A stretch of DNA of 45,890 bases from Bifidobacteriaceae bacterium (GCA_031267825.1 JAIRYJ010000038.1:1-45890), one strand, 5' to 3'. Numbered from the stretch's first letter, positions 23,984 to 32,251 are shown. Program-made: numbers and translations. Notes: generated by a model from the letters alone, not told the origin.

Positions 23984-25840
23984 TCACTCTACTGTGACTG
24001 ACTTGGCCAGGTTACGTGGCTGGTCAACATCGAGACCCTTAGCGCTAGCCAAGGCACAGGCGAAGATCTGTAACGGCACTACCGCTACCAGTGGAGCCAG
24101 TAAGGTCGGCGTTTGTGGCACCCACAGGACACGTTCCGCGAACTCAGTCACGGCGATGTCGCCTTCTTCAGCTACCACCAAGGTGACAGCTCCGCGAGCC
24201 CGGACCTCTTCAATATTGGACAGGATCTTGTCATGTAAAGCGTCACGCCCGCGCGGCGATGGCACCACCACGAACACCGGCTGGCCTTGATCTATCAAAG
24301 CGATCGGCCCGTGTTTGAGTTCACCCGCGGCGAACCCCTCAGCGTGAATATAGGCCAGTTCTTTAAGCTTCAAAGCCCCTTCCATCGCCACTGGGAAACC
24401 GACATGGCGTCCCAAGAAAAGCACCGATTTGGTCTCCTTCATGGCGCTGGCCAGGGCTTTAATGCCGTCTTCGGATTCGATCACGGTTTGGATTTTGGCC
24501 GGCGTTTGGTCTAGTTCTGACAGCACAGCACGCACCTCATCAGCGAACATTGTGCCTCTGAGTTGCGCCAAGTAGAGCCCTAGCAAATATGTCGCGGTGA
24601 TTTGGGCGAGGAAAGCTTTAGTTGAAGCGACCGCCACTTCCGGGCCGGCGTGGGTGTACAGGGCGGCGTCAGATTCGCGGGCAATAGTTGAACCCATGGT
24701 GTTAACCACGGCGATCACTTTGGCGCCTTGTTCACGGGCGTGACGTACGGCCTGGATCGTGTCCATCGTCTCACCTGACTGTGAAATCGCCACGATCAAG
24801 GTCTTTTCGGTCACAATGGCGTCCCGGTAACGGAATTCGTGGGCTAATTCAACTTCTGTTGGGATACGGCACCAGTGTTCAATGGCGTATTTGGCGACAT
24901 GTCCGGCGTATGCCGCCGTCCCGCAAGCCACCACGATGATCTTGTCGATTGAACGCAGCAGCGATTCACTGACCCGCAGTTCATCTAGTTTGAGATGTCC
25001 TTGCGGGCCGGTCCGGCCGAGCAAGGTGTCACGCACAGCGTCTGGCTGGTCATGGATTTCTTTTTCCATGAAAGTCGCGAAGCCGCCCTTGACGGCGGCT
25101 GAGGCGTCCCAGTCAACTGTGAAGTGTTTGGCCTCAACTGGTTGGCCAGCGAAATCAGTCACGCTGACGGAATCTGGTGTGATGGTTACAACCTGGTCTT
25201 GGCCTAGTTCAAGCGCCCGGTTGGTTTGCGCCACGAAGGCCGCGACATCTGAGCCGAGAAAGTTTTCGCCCTCGCCTAGGCCAACTACCAGCGGTGATGT
25301 CCGGCGGGCGCCGACCACTAGGTGTGGCTGTCCGGTAGCGACAGCCAGCAGCGTGAAGGCCCCTTCGAGGCGTTGAGCTACTAGACACATGGCGTCTGGC
25401 AGGTCACCGGTTTGGTGGTAGGCCCGGGCCAGCAGATGGGCGGCCACTTCGGTGTCAGTTTGTGAGCTGAAGACCGCACCGGCGTTGAGTAGTTCTTGAC
25501 GCAGCAGATCATGGTTTTCGATGATTCCGTTGTGGACCACCGCCACGGCACCGTCAGGTGACAGGTGGGGGTGAGCGTTGGCGTCGGTTGGTCCGCCGTG
25601 GGTGGCCCAGCGAGTGTGGCCAACAGCGGACGATGCCGCCGGTAGGGGCCGCGCTGCCAGTTCGGCTTCGAGGGCCGCCAGTTTGCCCGCTTTCTTGACA
25701 TGATGCAGGCCAGATTGGTTGACCACCACAACACCGGCGGAGTCGTAGCCACGGTATTGCAGGCGTGATAGGGCCTCCATCACAACGCTGAGCGGTCTGG
25801 TCGATTCGGTGTGGCCGACGTAGCCGATGATTCCGCACAT
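23984..25840 (-). CDS. glmS: Glutamine-fructose-6-phosphate aminotransferase (isomerizing)
   Basis: 618 residues when started at ATG 25840, giving the required MCGIIGYVG terminus with the catalytic Cys as residue 2 (exposed after Met removal). The glutaminase domain covers the first ~240 residues (TRWATHGGPTDANAHPH, VHNGIIENHDLL). Two SIS domains follow (SQSGETMDTIQA, STKAFLAQI), and the C-terminal tail NLAKSVTVE closes the sugar site. It makes glucosamine-6-phosphate, the entry point to UDP-GlcNAc used by MurG and the Mur ligases. No glmS ribozyme is visible upstream. A GGACGATGCCG word lies in the glutaminase domain (25628), reading A-A-S-S. Confidence 0.96.
   Translation of the reverse strand: MCGIIGYVGHTESTRPLSVVMEALSRLQYRGYDSAGVVVVNQSGLHHVKKAGKLAALEAELAARPLPAASSAVGHTRWATHGGPTDANAHPHLSPDGAVAVVHNGIIENHDLLRQELLNAGAVFSSQTDTEVAAHLLARAYHQTGDLPDAMCLVAQRLEGAFTLLAVATGQPHLVVGARRTSPLVVGLGEGENFLGSDVAAFVAQTNRALELGQDQVVTITPDSVSVTDFAGQPVEAKHFTVDWDASAAVKGGFATFMEKEIHDQPDAVRDTLLGRTGPQGHLKLDELRVSESLLRSIDKIIVVACGTAAYAGHVAKYAIEHWCRIPTEVELAHEFRYRDAIVTEKTLIVAISQSGETMDTIQAVRHAREQGAKVIAVVNTMGSTIARESDAALYTHAGPEVAVASTKAFLAQITATYLLGLYLAQLRGTMFADEVRAVLSELDQTPAKIQTVIESEDGIKALASAMKETKSVLFLGRHVGFPVAMEGALKLKELAYIHAEGFAAGELKHGPIALIDQGQPVFVVVPSPRGRDALHDKILSNIEEVRARGAVTLVVAEEGDIAVTEFAERVLWVPQTPTLLAPLVAVVPLQIFACALASAKGLDVDQPRNLAKSVTVE
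25628..25638 (+). repeat. Dispersed 11-base word, site 4 (glmS)
   Basis: GGACGATGCCG followed by CC. The minus-strand gene reads A-A-S-S-A-V. Confidence 0.85.
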
Positions 25841-26065
25841 ACCAGCTACCGTAACAGCGCCCGTCAAGGTTCAGCCTTCACCTTCGTCACCACTTCGGGT
25901 TTTGCCTTCACCTGGCCACCGTCAGCTTGGCTGGTGACAGCTCCAGTATTTCTACGCTCAAATGCCAGCTAGAGGCCTGGTCGCACGTTATCATTATCGC
26001 GCCGTTTCGTATGTCTGTTCCCTGCCGCGCTAGTCGGCAGTCAATTCTGAAAGGTCCTGTACCAC
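25841..26065. promoter_or_regulatory. Divergent promoter region between glmS and lipoprotein gene
   Basis: 225 bases without a gene, AT-richer in the second half. A stem CTGCCG (26022-26027) / CGGCAG (26035-26040) lies in the likely leader of the lipoprotein mRNA. TATCAT-like -10 candidates occur around 25988-25998, without a clear -35. For glmS, TACGGT lies seven bases before the ATG. Confidence 0.35.
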
Positions 26066-26542
26066 ATGAGATACAAATCTGCTGCCGCAATCGTGGTGAC
26101 TTCAGCTCTAGCATTGGCCACTTTGGCAGGTTGCGCCCTGCAGAGAAACGAACCTACGCGTAACTCCGAAGGTGCGATCGAGACTTCCCAGGAGATCAAT
26201 CCGGTTGATCTCAAGGTCGGCGATTGCACTGGCGATCTGGCGGAAGGCGAAATCACCGAATCGCTTGTGGTGCCCTGCACCGACTCCCATAGCTGGGAGG
26301 TCTTCGCCATCCACACTTTGCCTGACGGCGACTACTCCAGTGCTGTCAATGAGACCGCTGACGCGCTCTGTGTTGAGTCATTCGGCGAGTTCATTGGCCT
26401 GGCCTGGGACGATTCGATCTATGAAATGTTCTACATTCAACCGACCGAAGGTTCCTGGGCGCTGGGTGACCGTGACACGCTCTGCTTAGTCGGCTCCGAG
26501 GCGGGCGGTCTTACCGGCACGCTTGAAGGAGCCGCCAGCTAA
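26066..26542 (+). CDS. Lipoprotein with septum-formation-type domain
   Basis: 158 residues. A type II signal peptide with lipobox LAGC (Cys23) anchors it outside the membrane. The mature part, DLKVGDCTGDL, VPCTDSHSWEVFAIHTLPDG and ADALCVESF, matches the actinobacterial septum-formation domain pattern, with cysteines probably forming disulfides. Homologues of this domain have been linked to septation, but the exact role is not established. ATG at 26066 follows GAAAGG with a long spacing (about 11). It is monocistronic, divergent from glmS, and ended by a strong hairpin that overlaps its stop codon. Confidence 0.78.
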   Translation: MRYKSAAAIVVTSALALATLAGCALQRNEPTRNSEGAIETSQEINPVDLKVGDCTGDLAEGEITESLVVPCTDSHSWEVFAIHTLPDGDYSSAVNETADALCVESFGEFIGLAWDDSIYEMFYIQPTEGSWALGDRDTLCLVGSEAGGLTGTLEGAAS

Positions 26543-26569
26543 CGAAGGGTGTTTCTAACGCCCTTCGTT
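26541..26569 (+). terminator. Terminator hairpin overlapping the lipoprotein stop codon
   Basis: AACGAAGGGTG (26541-26551) pairs with CGCCCTTCGTT (26559-26569), an 11-base stem with one G-U pair and a 7-base loop. The stem begins inside the TAA stop codon. No T-tract follows. Confidence 0.65.
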
Positions 26570-26654
26570 GCCCGGCCTGCCGCGCACCCGAGCAAAGCTC
26601 TGACCTGCGGATTTACGGTGAGGCTGGTTTGAGTGAACTAGCCGGGCGAGGTGC
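26570..26654 (+). repeat. Mosaic intergenic element (copy C)
   Basis: Downstream of the terminator are GAGCAAAGCTCT (small stem) and then a 54-base stretch (26601-26654) that matches the reverse complement of 45719-45772 at about 45 of 54 positions. The hairpin, 21-base spacing and GAGCRAAGCTCT order match the element at 14082. It lies in a convergent gap between the lipoprotein gene and clpP2. Confidence 0.65.
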
Positions 26655-26661
26655 TGGTTGA

Positions 26662-27342
26662 CTACTTGTCTTTGGTCTTGCGGGACTCTAGGACTTGATC
26701 AATCATGCCGTAATCAAGGGCCTCTTGGGCGGTCAGGATCTTGTCGCGTTCAATGTCATCGCGCACCTCTTCTGGTGTGCGGTTGGAATGCTTCGCGATC
26801 GTATCTTCCAGCCATTGACGGATGCGGAGAATCTCTTTGGCCTGGATTTCAATATCACTCGCTTGGGCGTAGCCACCCTCAAAAGCTGGTTGGTGAATCA
26901 AAACCCGGGCGTTAGGCAAAGCCAGGCGCAGGCCAGGTGTACCGGCCGCCAACACAACAGCGGCCGCCGAAGCGGCCTGGCCGAGGCAAACCGTCTGAAT
27001 CCGCGGCGTGATGTACTGCATGGTGTCATAGATCGCGGTCAAAGCCGTGATCGACCCGCCTGGCGAGTTGATGTACATGGTGATGTCACGGTGCGGGTCT
27101 TGCGATTCCAGCACCAGCAACTGAGCCATGATGTCATCAGCCGAGGCGTCATCAATTTGGACACCGAGGAACACAATCCGGTCCTCAAACAGTTTGGCGT
27201 AAGGATCTTGCCGCTTGAAACCGTATGGTGTCCGCTCCTCGAAGGATGGCAGAACATATCTGGCCTGAGGCATCGGCCCAGTCAAGCGCCCCCGCGCGAT
27301 AGGACTGAGCGAGCCGTAAGTTGAACGTGGATCGATAGTCAT
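26662..27342 (-). CDS. clpP2: ATP-dependent Clp protease proteolytic subunit, second copy
   Basis: 226 residues. The catalytic triad Ser125 (GQAASAAAV), His150 (LIHQP) and Asp200 (IERDK) is complete. The N-terminal ~45 residues form a longer propeptide-like region, as in actinobacterial ClpP2, which assembles with ClpP1 into a mixed tetradecamer. It comes 14 bases after clpP1 on the same strand, so the two are cotranscribed. The residue after the catalytic Ser is Ala rather than the usual Met (GQAASMGA-type), also common in ClpP2. ClpX docking on the ClpP2 face is known in mycobacteria and presumed here. Confidence 0.94.
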   Translation of the reverse strand: MTIDPRSTYGSLSPIARGRLTGPMPQARYVLPSFEERTPYGFKRQDPYAKLFEDRIVFLGVQIDDASADDIMAQLLVLESQDPHRDITMYINSPGGSITALTAIYDTMQYITPRIQTVCLGQAASAAAVVLAAGTPGLRLALPNARVLIHQPAFEGGYAQASDIEIQAKEILRIRQWLEDTIAKHSNRTPEEVRDDIERDKILTAQEALDYGMIDQVLESRKTKDK

Positions 27343-27356
27343 CTTTAGAACTCCCC

Positions 27357-27977
27357 TCAGGCCTTCTTCTTCGCTCCGCTGCGCACCACCGACTCGTGGG
27401 CGACAACTTTGTCAATGAAGCCATAATCCAGTGCTTCAGCCGCCGTGAACCAGCGGTCCCGGTCTGAGTCCTTGTTGATCTGTTCAACTGACTTACCGGT
27501 TTGCTCGGCGATCAGTTCCGCCAACTGCCGCTTCATATGCAAGATCAGTTCAGCGTTGATCCGGATGTCAGTCGCGGTCCCGGCGATCCCACCGGACGGC
27601 TGATGCATCATCACCCGGGCGTGAGGCGTTGCATAACGTTTGCCTTTGGCTCCGGATGAGAGCAAGAATTGCCCCATTGAGGCGGCCATCCCGACAGCTA
27701 CCGTTGCCACATCCGGCTGGATGTATTGCATCGTGTCATAGATCGCCATACCAGCCGTGATCGATCCGCCAGGCGAATTGATGTACAGGTAAATGTCGCG
27801 TTCTGGTTCTTCAGCGGCCAGAAGCATCATCTGGGCGCAGATCGCGTTAGCGTTCTCATCGCGCACCTCACTGCCAAGCCAAATGATGCGTTCCCGCAGC
27901 AACCGGTTGAAAATGGAATCGCTCAGGCCCATTCCTTGGCCATCATTTCCGGCCAACTGTGGCTGGCTAGTGTTCAT
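27357..27977 (-). CDS. clpP1: ATP-dependent Clp protease proteolytic subunit, first copy
   Basis: 206 residues. Ser100 (GMAASMGQF), His125 (MMHQP) and Asp174 (DSDRDRWF) form the triad, and the handle region [19 protein letters not shown] is intact. ATG at 27977 has AGGAGA seven bases upstream. It follows tig by about 127 bases, with a hairpin in the gap, and precedes clpP2, the conserved actinobacterial order. I looked for a ClgR-type operator (GTTCGC-N5-GCG) in the gap and did not find one. A short basic tail (GAKKKA) ends the protein. Confidence 0.95.
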   Translation of the reverse strand: MNTSQPQLAGNDGQGMGLSDSIFNRLLRERIIWLGSEVRDENANAICAQMMLLAAEEPERDIYLYINSPGGSITAGMAIYDTMQYIQPDVATVAVGMAASMGQFLLSSGAKGKRYATPHARVMMHQPSGGIAGTATDIRINAELILHMKRQLAELIAEQTGKSVEQINKDSDRDRWFTAAEALDYGFIDKVVAHESVVRSGAKKKA

Positions 27978-28035
27978 GCCGTTCTCCTGCCCTCATTGAC
28001 TAAGTGTCTACTCAACACAAGACCCTAACGCCCGT

Positions 28036-28056
28036 GGCGGCTGATCTGGTGCCGCC
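28036..28056 (-). terminator. Hairpin between tig and clpP1
   Basis: GGCGGC (28036-28041) and GCCGCC (28051-28056) form a 6-base G/C stem with a 9-base loop, about 50 bases beyond the tig stop codon. It may be a partial terminator for tig, leaving clpP1P2 to their own promoter. Confidence 0.4.
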
Positions 28057-28104
28057 GGCAAGCCATTTCACTCACAGCTTGATGACCACATGCAAGTTGG
28101 CCGC

Positions 28105-29571
28105 TCAAGGTGTGTCATCTTCCGCCTGGCTTTGAGCCTCCATCAAAGCATCCATGTCGATCGCCACCTCATCGATTGCCCCTTCAGCTGGCCTCGCCTG
28201 GCCAGCGGCGGTGGCCTGCCCGCCAGTTCCGGTCGGGACATCCGCCCCGGTTTCGTCCTCGGCCGGCGCCTCCGGTGGAAGCAGCCTTTCGACATCAATC
28301 GGAACACCATCCGGGTCCTCAACCACGGCCCGCCGCAATGCCACCTCGACAGCTTTACGGCGTAACAGTTCGCTCCTGAAGTGCGGCAGTTCACCAGCTT
28401 GCTCAGCCGCACCAACAAAGATTTCTGGCGCCATTCCGTAACTCATTGATAGCTGTTCCAGGAAGCCAGCGAACTCGACTGGCGTTATCTTGACAGCCAA
28501 CTGTTGCACCATGGCATCAAGTAGTAGCTGAGTCCGCACTTGTTTGGTGGCTTCAGCGGTTACGGCGGCCGATGGTGTGCTGTCACCCTCACCGGCGGCA
28601 TCGTCCTGAGGTGTGTCGGCCGGCTCGCTGCCGGCGATACCGCGGGCCTGCTCGGCCACAACGCCGCTGGGAGCCGGGAAGTCGAGCGTCGTTAGGAGAT
28701 GATCCAGCAAAGCCTGTTCAGCCAGCATGATCTGGCGCTGCCCGGCCATGGCGGTGGCCTGAACTAGCAATTCAGCCCGCAATTCGTCGATCGTGTCAAC
28801 CGAACTGGCCAACTCAGCGAAAGCGTCATCGCCCGGCGGCAGCTCACGTTCCCTGACAGCCCGCAAAGTAACCGTTATCAAACCGTCGCGACCAGCGTTC
28901 GGCCCACCCTTCACCGGGGCATTGAAAGTTGTGACCTCACCCGATGACAGACCTTCGAGGGCCTCATCGAGGCCTTTAACAAGATCATTCTGCCCAACCT
29001 GGTAGGAGATGCCGCTGACAGAGTCGACTTCTTCACCATCAACCTCAGCTTTGAGGTCAATCGTCACAAAATCGTCTTCCTGGGCTGGCCGGTCAACGGT
29101 CTTAAGTGAAGCGAAACGGGTCCGCAGATCATCCAGTAAAGCCTCGACGTCTTCATCGCTAGCCGACGCCCGTTCAGTTTGGATCCGGACTTCGCCCAGG
29201 TCAGGCACGGTGATCGGTGGGGCCACCTCGGCGGTGACCGAAAACACCAGGCCTGGCTCAGCTACGGCGGGATCGGGCGGCTCGGTGACATCGATTTCAG
29301 GTGGGCCGAGCGGCCTGATGTCTTGTTCAATCAAGGCTTTAACCAGCCAGGCGCGCAAACCGTCATCAACGGCTTGGCCAAGGATTTTGTCCCGGCCGAG
29401 GCGTTGGTCAAGGATACGGCTGGGCACTCTACCTTTCCGGAAACCGGGCACAGTGATCTGCCCTGCGATCTCGGAATAGGTTTTGCGCATGACGGGCTTG
29501 AAGTCATCTGACTCAACTGTCACGATCAGCTCAACTTTGGTCGGTTCAGCCGATTTGACGGCGCTCTTCAC
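28105..29571 (-). CDS. tig: Trigger factor (ribosome-associated chaperone, peptidyl-prolyl isomerase)
   Basis: 488 residues. The N-terminal ribosome-binding domain carries the signature GFRKGRVP (about 43-50), the FKBP-type PPIase domain covers about 160-245 (EDDFVTIDLKAEVDGE, SYQVGQNDLVKGLDEAL), and a helical C-terminal domain follows. The last ~70 residues are an acidic, Pro/Ala-rich tail typical of actinobacterial Tig. GTG at 29571 has AGGAGA at a spacing of about ten. It binds nascent chains at the ribosome exit. It directly follows ftsQ, where many Actinobacteria have ftsZ. A GGACGATGCCG word lies in an acidic linker (28596), reading Q-D-D-A-A. Confidence 0.95.
   Translation of the reverse strand: MKSAVKSAEPTKVELIVTVESDDFKPVMRKTYSEIAGQITVPGFRKGRVPSRILDQRLGRDKILGQAVDDGLRAWLVKALIEQDIRPLGPPEIDVTEPPDPAVAEPGLVFSVTAEVAPPITVPDLGEVRIQTERASASDEDVEALLDDLRTRFASLKTVDRPAQEDDFVTIDLKAEVDGEEVDSVSGISYQVGQNDLVKGLDEALEGLSSGEVTTFNAPVKGGPNAGRDGLITVTLRAVRERELPPGDDAFAELASSVDTIDELRAELLVQATAMAGQRQIMLAEQALLDHLLTTLDFPAPSGVVAEQARGIAGSEPADTPQDDAAGEGDSTPSAAVTAEATKQVRTQLLLDAMVQQLAVKITPVEFAGFLEQLSMSYGMAPEIFVGAAEQAGELPHFRSELLRRKAVEVALRRAVVEDPDGVPIDVERLLPPEAPAEDETGADVPTGTGGQATAAGQARPAEGAIDEVAIDMDALMEAQSQAEDDTP
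28596..28606 (-). repeat. Dispersed 11-base word, site 5 (tig)
   Basis: On the minus strand GGACGATGCCG followed by CC; the gene reads Q-D-D-A-A-G in an acidic linker. Confidence 0.85.
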
Positions 29572-29687
29572 TTTGATTCGTCTCCTGTGGGATTAGTTGT
29601 GCCGCGCCGGATGGTGCCTGCGCGCCTAAACCCGCTTAGTCTACTGTCCTGGCGGGCAGGTCAGGCCCAGCCGACCAGCCGGTCCCG

Positions 29688-30941
29688 TCAGCGGATGACG
29701 GGGAATTCGGCCGCTGAAACGTCGATCAGGTTGACATCGGGTTGGCCGAGCAGCAGTTCAACCGCGGCGGCCTTGACACCAGGCTCGTCAACACCACCCC
29801 AAAGCACCACCACTCCACTGTCTAGGGTGAATTCGACAGTGTCCTCGGTGGCGGCGCCAATCGTTGTCACCCGCTGCCGGAGAGTCGGCGGCAGTCCGGT
29901 CACAACCGACAACACAGCCCGGACGGTCCGTTGGTTGTCCGGGCCGAGCGGCACGTTGATAACTGGTAACCCTTCCGGCGGATCGGGCACCACCGCCACC
30001 AGGTAACCCGCCGAGTCGAGCAGGCTGTAGCCGTCATCTTGGGCCGCCGCGGCGGCCGGTTCGCGGGCCGTCAGGTCGATCATCAAACCATTCGGCCAGG
30101 CGCGCCGCACAGTTGCCTTTGCGACGGCGTCGAGTCCTTCCAGCCGTTGTCCGATTTGGCTGCGGTTGACCTGGGCTAGAGGCCGTCCCACGTCATCTTT
30201 CAGCGAATCCATCACCGTGGTCTGGCTGACCCAGTCGTTCAAGCCCCGGATTTGGACATCGCCTGCCCGCAGCGCGAACAGTGGTGTCAGGTAGACAACG
30301 CCAACCAGGGCCGCCACCACCAGGATTGGCCCAACCCAGCGCAGGGTGCGTCCGGCCCGCTGGCGCCAGATGGCACGTCGGCGACGTTTGATGAAAGCGG
30401 ATTGGCCGTCCTCGGTCTTGGTTTTGGGGGCGCCCCGCGGTTCGGGCCGGTGGCTTGGCCGGGGTTTGAACGATCCCGCCGCCGCACTACCAGCCCCAGG
30501 TTTGGGCCGAGGGGTTGCCCGGGGTTTGAACGATGCCGCCGTCGCACTACCAGCCCCAGGTTTGGGCCGAGGGGTTGCCCGAGGTTTGAACGATCCCGCC
30601 GCCGCACTACCAGCCCCAGGTTTGGGCCGAGGGGTTGCCCGGGCACGTCCGCCTGGCGGCAACTCAACCCAGGTGCGTCCCGGGCCACCCAGACCAGGTA
30701 GCTGTGGCCTGCCACTGGCACCGGCCGGATTGGGCCGACTCGAATGGTTCGGCTGGCGATGGGCTGACCTGGCCGTAGCTGGCGGAATTGGTCCGGCTGG
30801 CCGAGCCAACGGCACCGGACGCCATTGCGGTGCGGCCAGCGGCACGGCGGACCGGGACCGGCCAAAAGTGGCCGGGCGGGCGGCCTTCGGTTGGCGCCGG
30901 GCCGGCTGATCCTGCCAGTCTGAGAAATCAACTGGGCTCAC
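29688..30941 (-). CDS. ftsQ: Cell division protein FtsQ (DivIB)
   Basis: 417 residues. A very long cytoplasmic N-terminus (about 200 residues, Pro/Arg-rich) is followed by one membrane segment (about 203-220). The extracytoplasmic POTRA domain starts at LFALRAGDVQIRGLNDW and the FtsQ beta domain follows. The family usually has 50-120 residues before the membrane; here three perfect-length 20-residue repeats (101-160, unit RATPRPKPGAG...) extend it. It links early and late divisome proteins, binding FtsL and FtsB. GTG at 30941 overlaps the murC stop by four bases (GTGA). It is the last gene of the dcw run, and ftsZ does not follow. Confidence 0.93.
   Translation of the reverse strand: MSPVDFSDWQDQPARRQPKAARPATFGRSRSAVPLAAPQWRPVPLARPAGPIPPATARSAHRQPNHSSRPNPAGASGRPQLPGLGGPGRTWVELPPGGRARATPRPKPGAGSAAAGSFKPRATPRPKPGAGSATAASFKPRATPRPKPGAGSAAAGSFKPRPSHRPEPRGAPKTKTEDGQSAFIKRRRRAIWRQRAGRTLRWVGPILVVAALVGVVYLTPLFALRAGDVQIRGLNDWVSQTTVMDSLKDDVGRPLAQVNRSQIGQRLEGLDAVAKATVRRAWPNGLMIDLTAREPAAAAAQDDGYSLLDSAGYLVAVVPDPPEGLPVINVPLGPDNQRTVRAVLSVVTGLPPTLRQRVTTIGAATEDTVEFTLDSGVVVLWGGVDEPGVKAAAVELLLGQPDVNLIDVSAAEFPVIR
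30461..30640. repeat. Three 60-base tandem repeats in ftsQ
   Basis: Units at 30461-30520, 30521-30580 and 30581-30640 are nearly identical, differing at a few positions, and encode 20 residues each. The middle unit carries GAACGATGCCG, one base away from the dispersed 11-base word, where the other units have GAACGATCCCG. Confidence 0.9.
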
Positions 30942-32251
30942 GGCTGCTCCAGAGCTTCGACGATTGGCCGCGCCAGGTTGGTCACATCACCCGCACCCAT
31001 CGTGAAGACAATGTCACCGGCCCGGGCGGCGGCTCGGATCGCCGCCGGAACCGTCTCCGGCTGGCTGACCAGCGTCACAACCGCCGGATCCATCCGTTTG
31101 GCGATCAGTTCTGAGGTAACACCCGGCACTGGCTCTTCACGGGCGCCATAGATGTCAAGCAGCCAAACCTGATCGGCTTGGCTGAGCGCGGCGGCGAACT
31201 CGGCTTGGAATTGATTAGTCCGGGAATACAGATGCGGCTGGAACACAACTAGTATCCGGCCCGGCTGGTCCAACTGCCGGGCAGCGGCGATGGTCGCGGC
31301 GATCTCTGTTGGATGGTGGGCGTAATCATCCAAAACCGTCACCCCGCCTGGTCGGCCATGCGACTCGAAGCGGCGGGCGGTGCCGGCGTATTGGCGCAAC
31401 CCTCGGTTGGCTACCTCCGGGTCAACCCCGAACCATTCACCCACCAGGGCGGCGGCGGCGGCGTTGAGCCGCATGTGGCGTCCCGGCAGGCTAACTGGCG
31501 ACCGGTCGGCCTGTTCATCTGAATAGGTCCAGACCAGCGGCGCTTGGCCGGATTCTTCAGCCCATTTGGCCAGGGCGGCGGCCGGAGGATCAGCCGCGCA
31601 GGCGATCAGCACACTCGGGTCTACCACTAAGGAGGCGAACCGGCGGAAGGCTTCAGTCAGGGCCGCTTGATCGCCGTAATGATCCAAATGGTCAGCTTCA
31701 ATGTTGGTCACCACAGCCACTTCAGGGCGGTAGTTGAGGAAGGAGGCGTCTGATTCGTCGGCTTCAAGCACCATGATGCTGCCAGCCCTCAGTTTGGCAC
31801 CTGAGCCACGCCCAGTCAGTTCGGAGCCAATGGCGTAGGACGGTTCCAGGCCGGCCGCTTCAAGCAGACTGACGATCATCGCTGAGGTGGTGGTTTTGCC
31901 GTGGGTGCCGGTCACCACCACCTGACGGTAGGCCTTGGCGATCCCAGCTAAAGCGACCGACCGGTGCTGTATCACCAAACCCGGTTGGGCCTGGGCGGCC
32001 AACAGTTCTGGGTTGTCTGGCCGGATGGCGCTTGACACCACCAGTCGCCCAACCCCAGTCAAATGATCTGGTGAATGTCCGGTGCAAGTTTTGACACCCA
32101 AACTGGCCAAACGCCGCAGGCGCGGCGAATCGGCGCTGTCGCAGCCAGACACGTCATGTCCTTGGGCGAGCAACAATTCGGCCACCGCCGCCATACCAAC
32201 ACCACCGGCCGCCATGACGTGGACCGGCCGGACTGAACCAGCTCCAGTCAT
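30938..32251 (-). CDS. murC: UDP-N-acetylmuramate-L-alanine ligase
   Basis: 437 residues. It adds L-Ala to UDP-MurNAc, the first stem-peptide step, using ATP in the cytoplasm. The N-terminal nucleotide domain begins HVMAAGGVGMAAVAELLL, the ATP-binding P-loop is VTGTHGKTTT, and the C-terminal domain has VLDDYAHHPTEIAATI. The length is slightly below the usual 460-490, but all three domains are present. ATG at 32251 overlaps the murG stop by four bases, and its own stop overlaps ftsQ. The murG-murC-ftsQ order is the conserved actinobacterial one. Confidence 0.96.
   Translation of the reverse strand: MTGAGSVRPVHVMAAGGVGMAAVAELLLAQGHDVSGCDSADSPRLRRLASLGVKTCTGHSPDHLTGVGRLVVSSAIRPDNPELLAAQAQPGLVIQHRSVALAGIAKAYRQVVVTGTHGKTTTSAMIVSLLEAAGLEPSYAIGSELTGRGSGAKLRAGSIMVLEADESDASFLNYRPEVAVVTNIEADHLDHYGDQAALTEAFRRFASLVVDPSVLIACAADPPAAALAKWAEESGQAPLVWTYSDEQADRSPVSLPGRHMRLNAAAAALVGEWFGVDPEVANRGLRQYAGTARRFESHGRPGGVTVLDDYAHHPTEIAATIAAARQLDQPGRILVVFQPHLYSRTNQFQAEFAAALSQADQVWLLDIYGAREEPVPGVTSELIAKRMDPAVVTLVSQPETVPAAIRAAARAGDIVFTMGAGDVTNLARPIVEALEQP

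Noticed and set aside
25841..26065. glmS ribozyme upstream of glmS
   Set aside because: The upstream region is too short and has none of the conserved ribozyme core; it is a Firmicutes feature.
27978..28104. ClgR operator upstream of clpP1
   Set aside because: No GTTCGC-N5-GCG-like sequence is found in the gap.
30346..30909. 187-residue open frame on the plus strand opposite ftsQ
   Set aside because: It is the mirror of the GC-rich ftsQ repeats, has no family features, and ftsQ is clearly the real gene.
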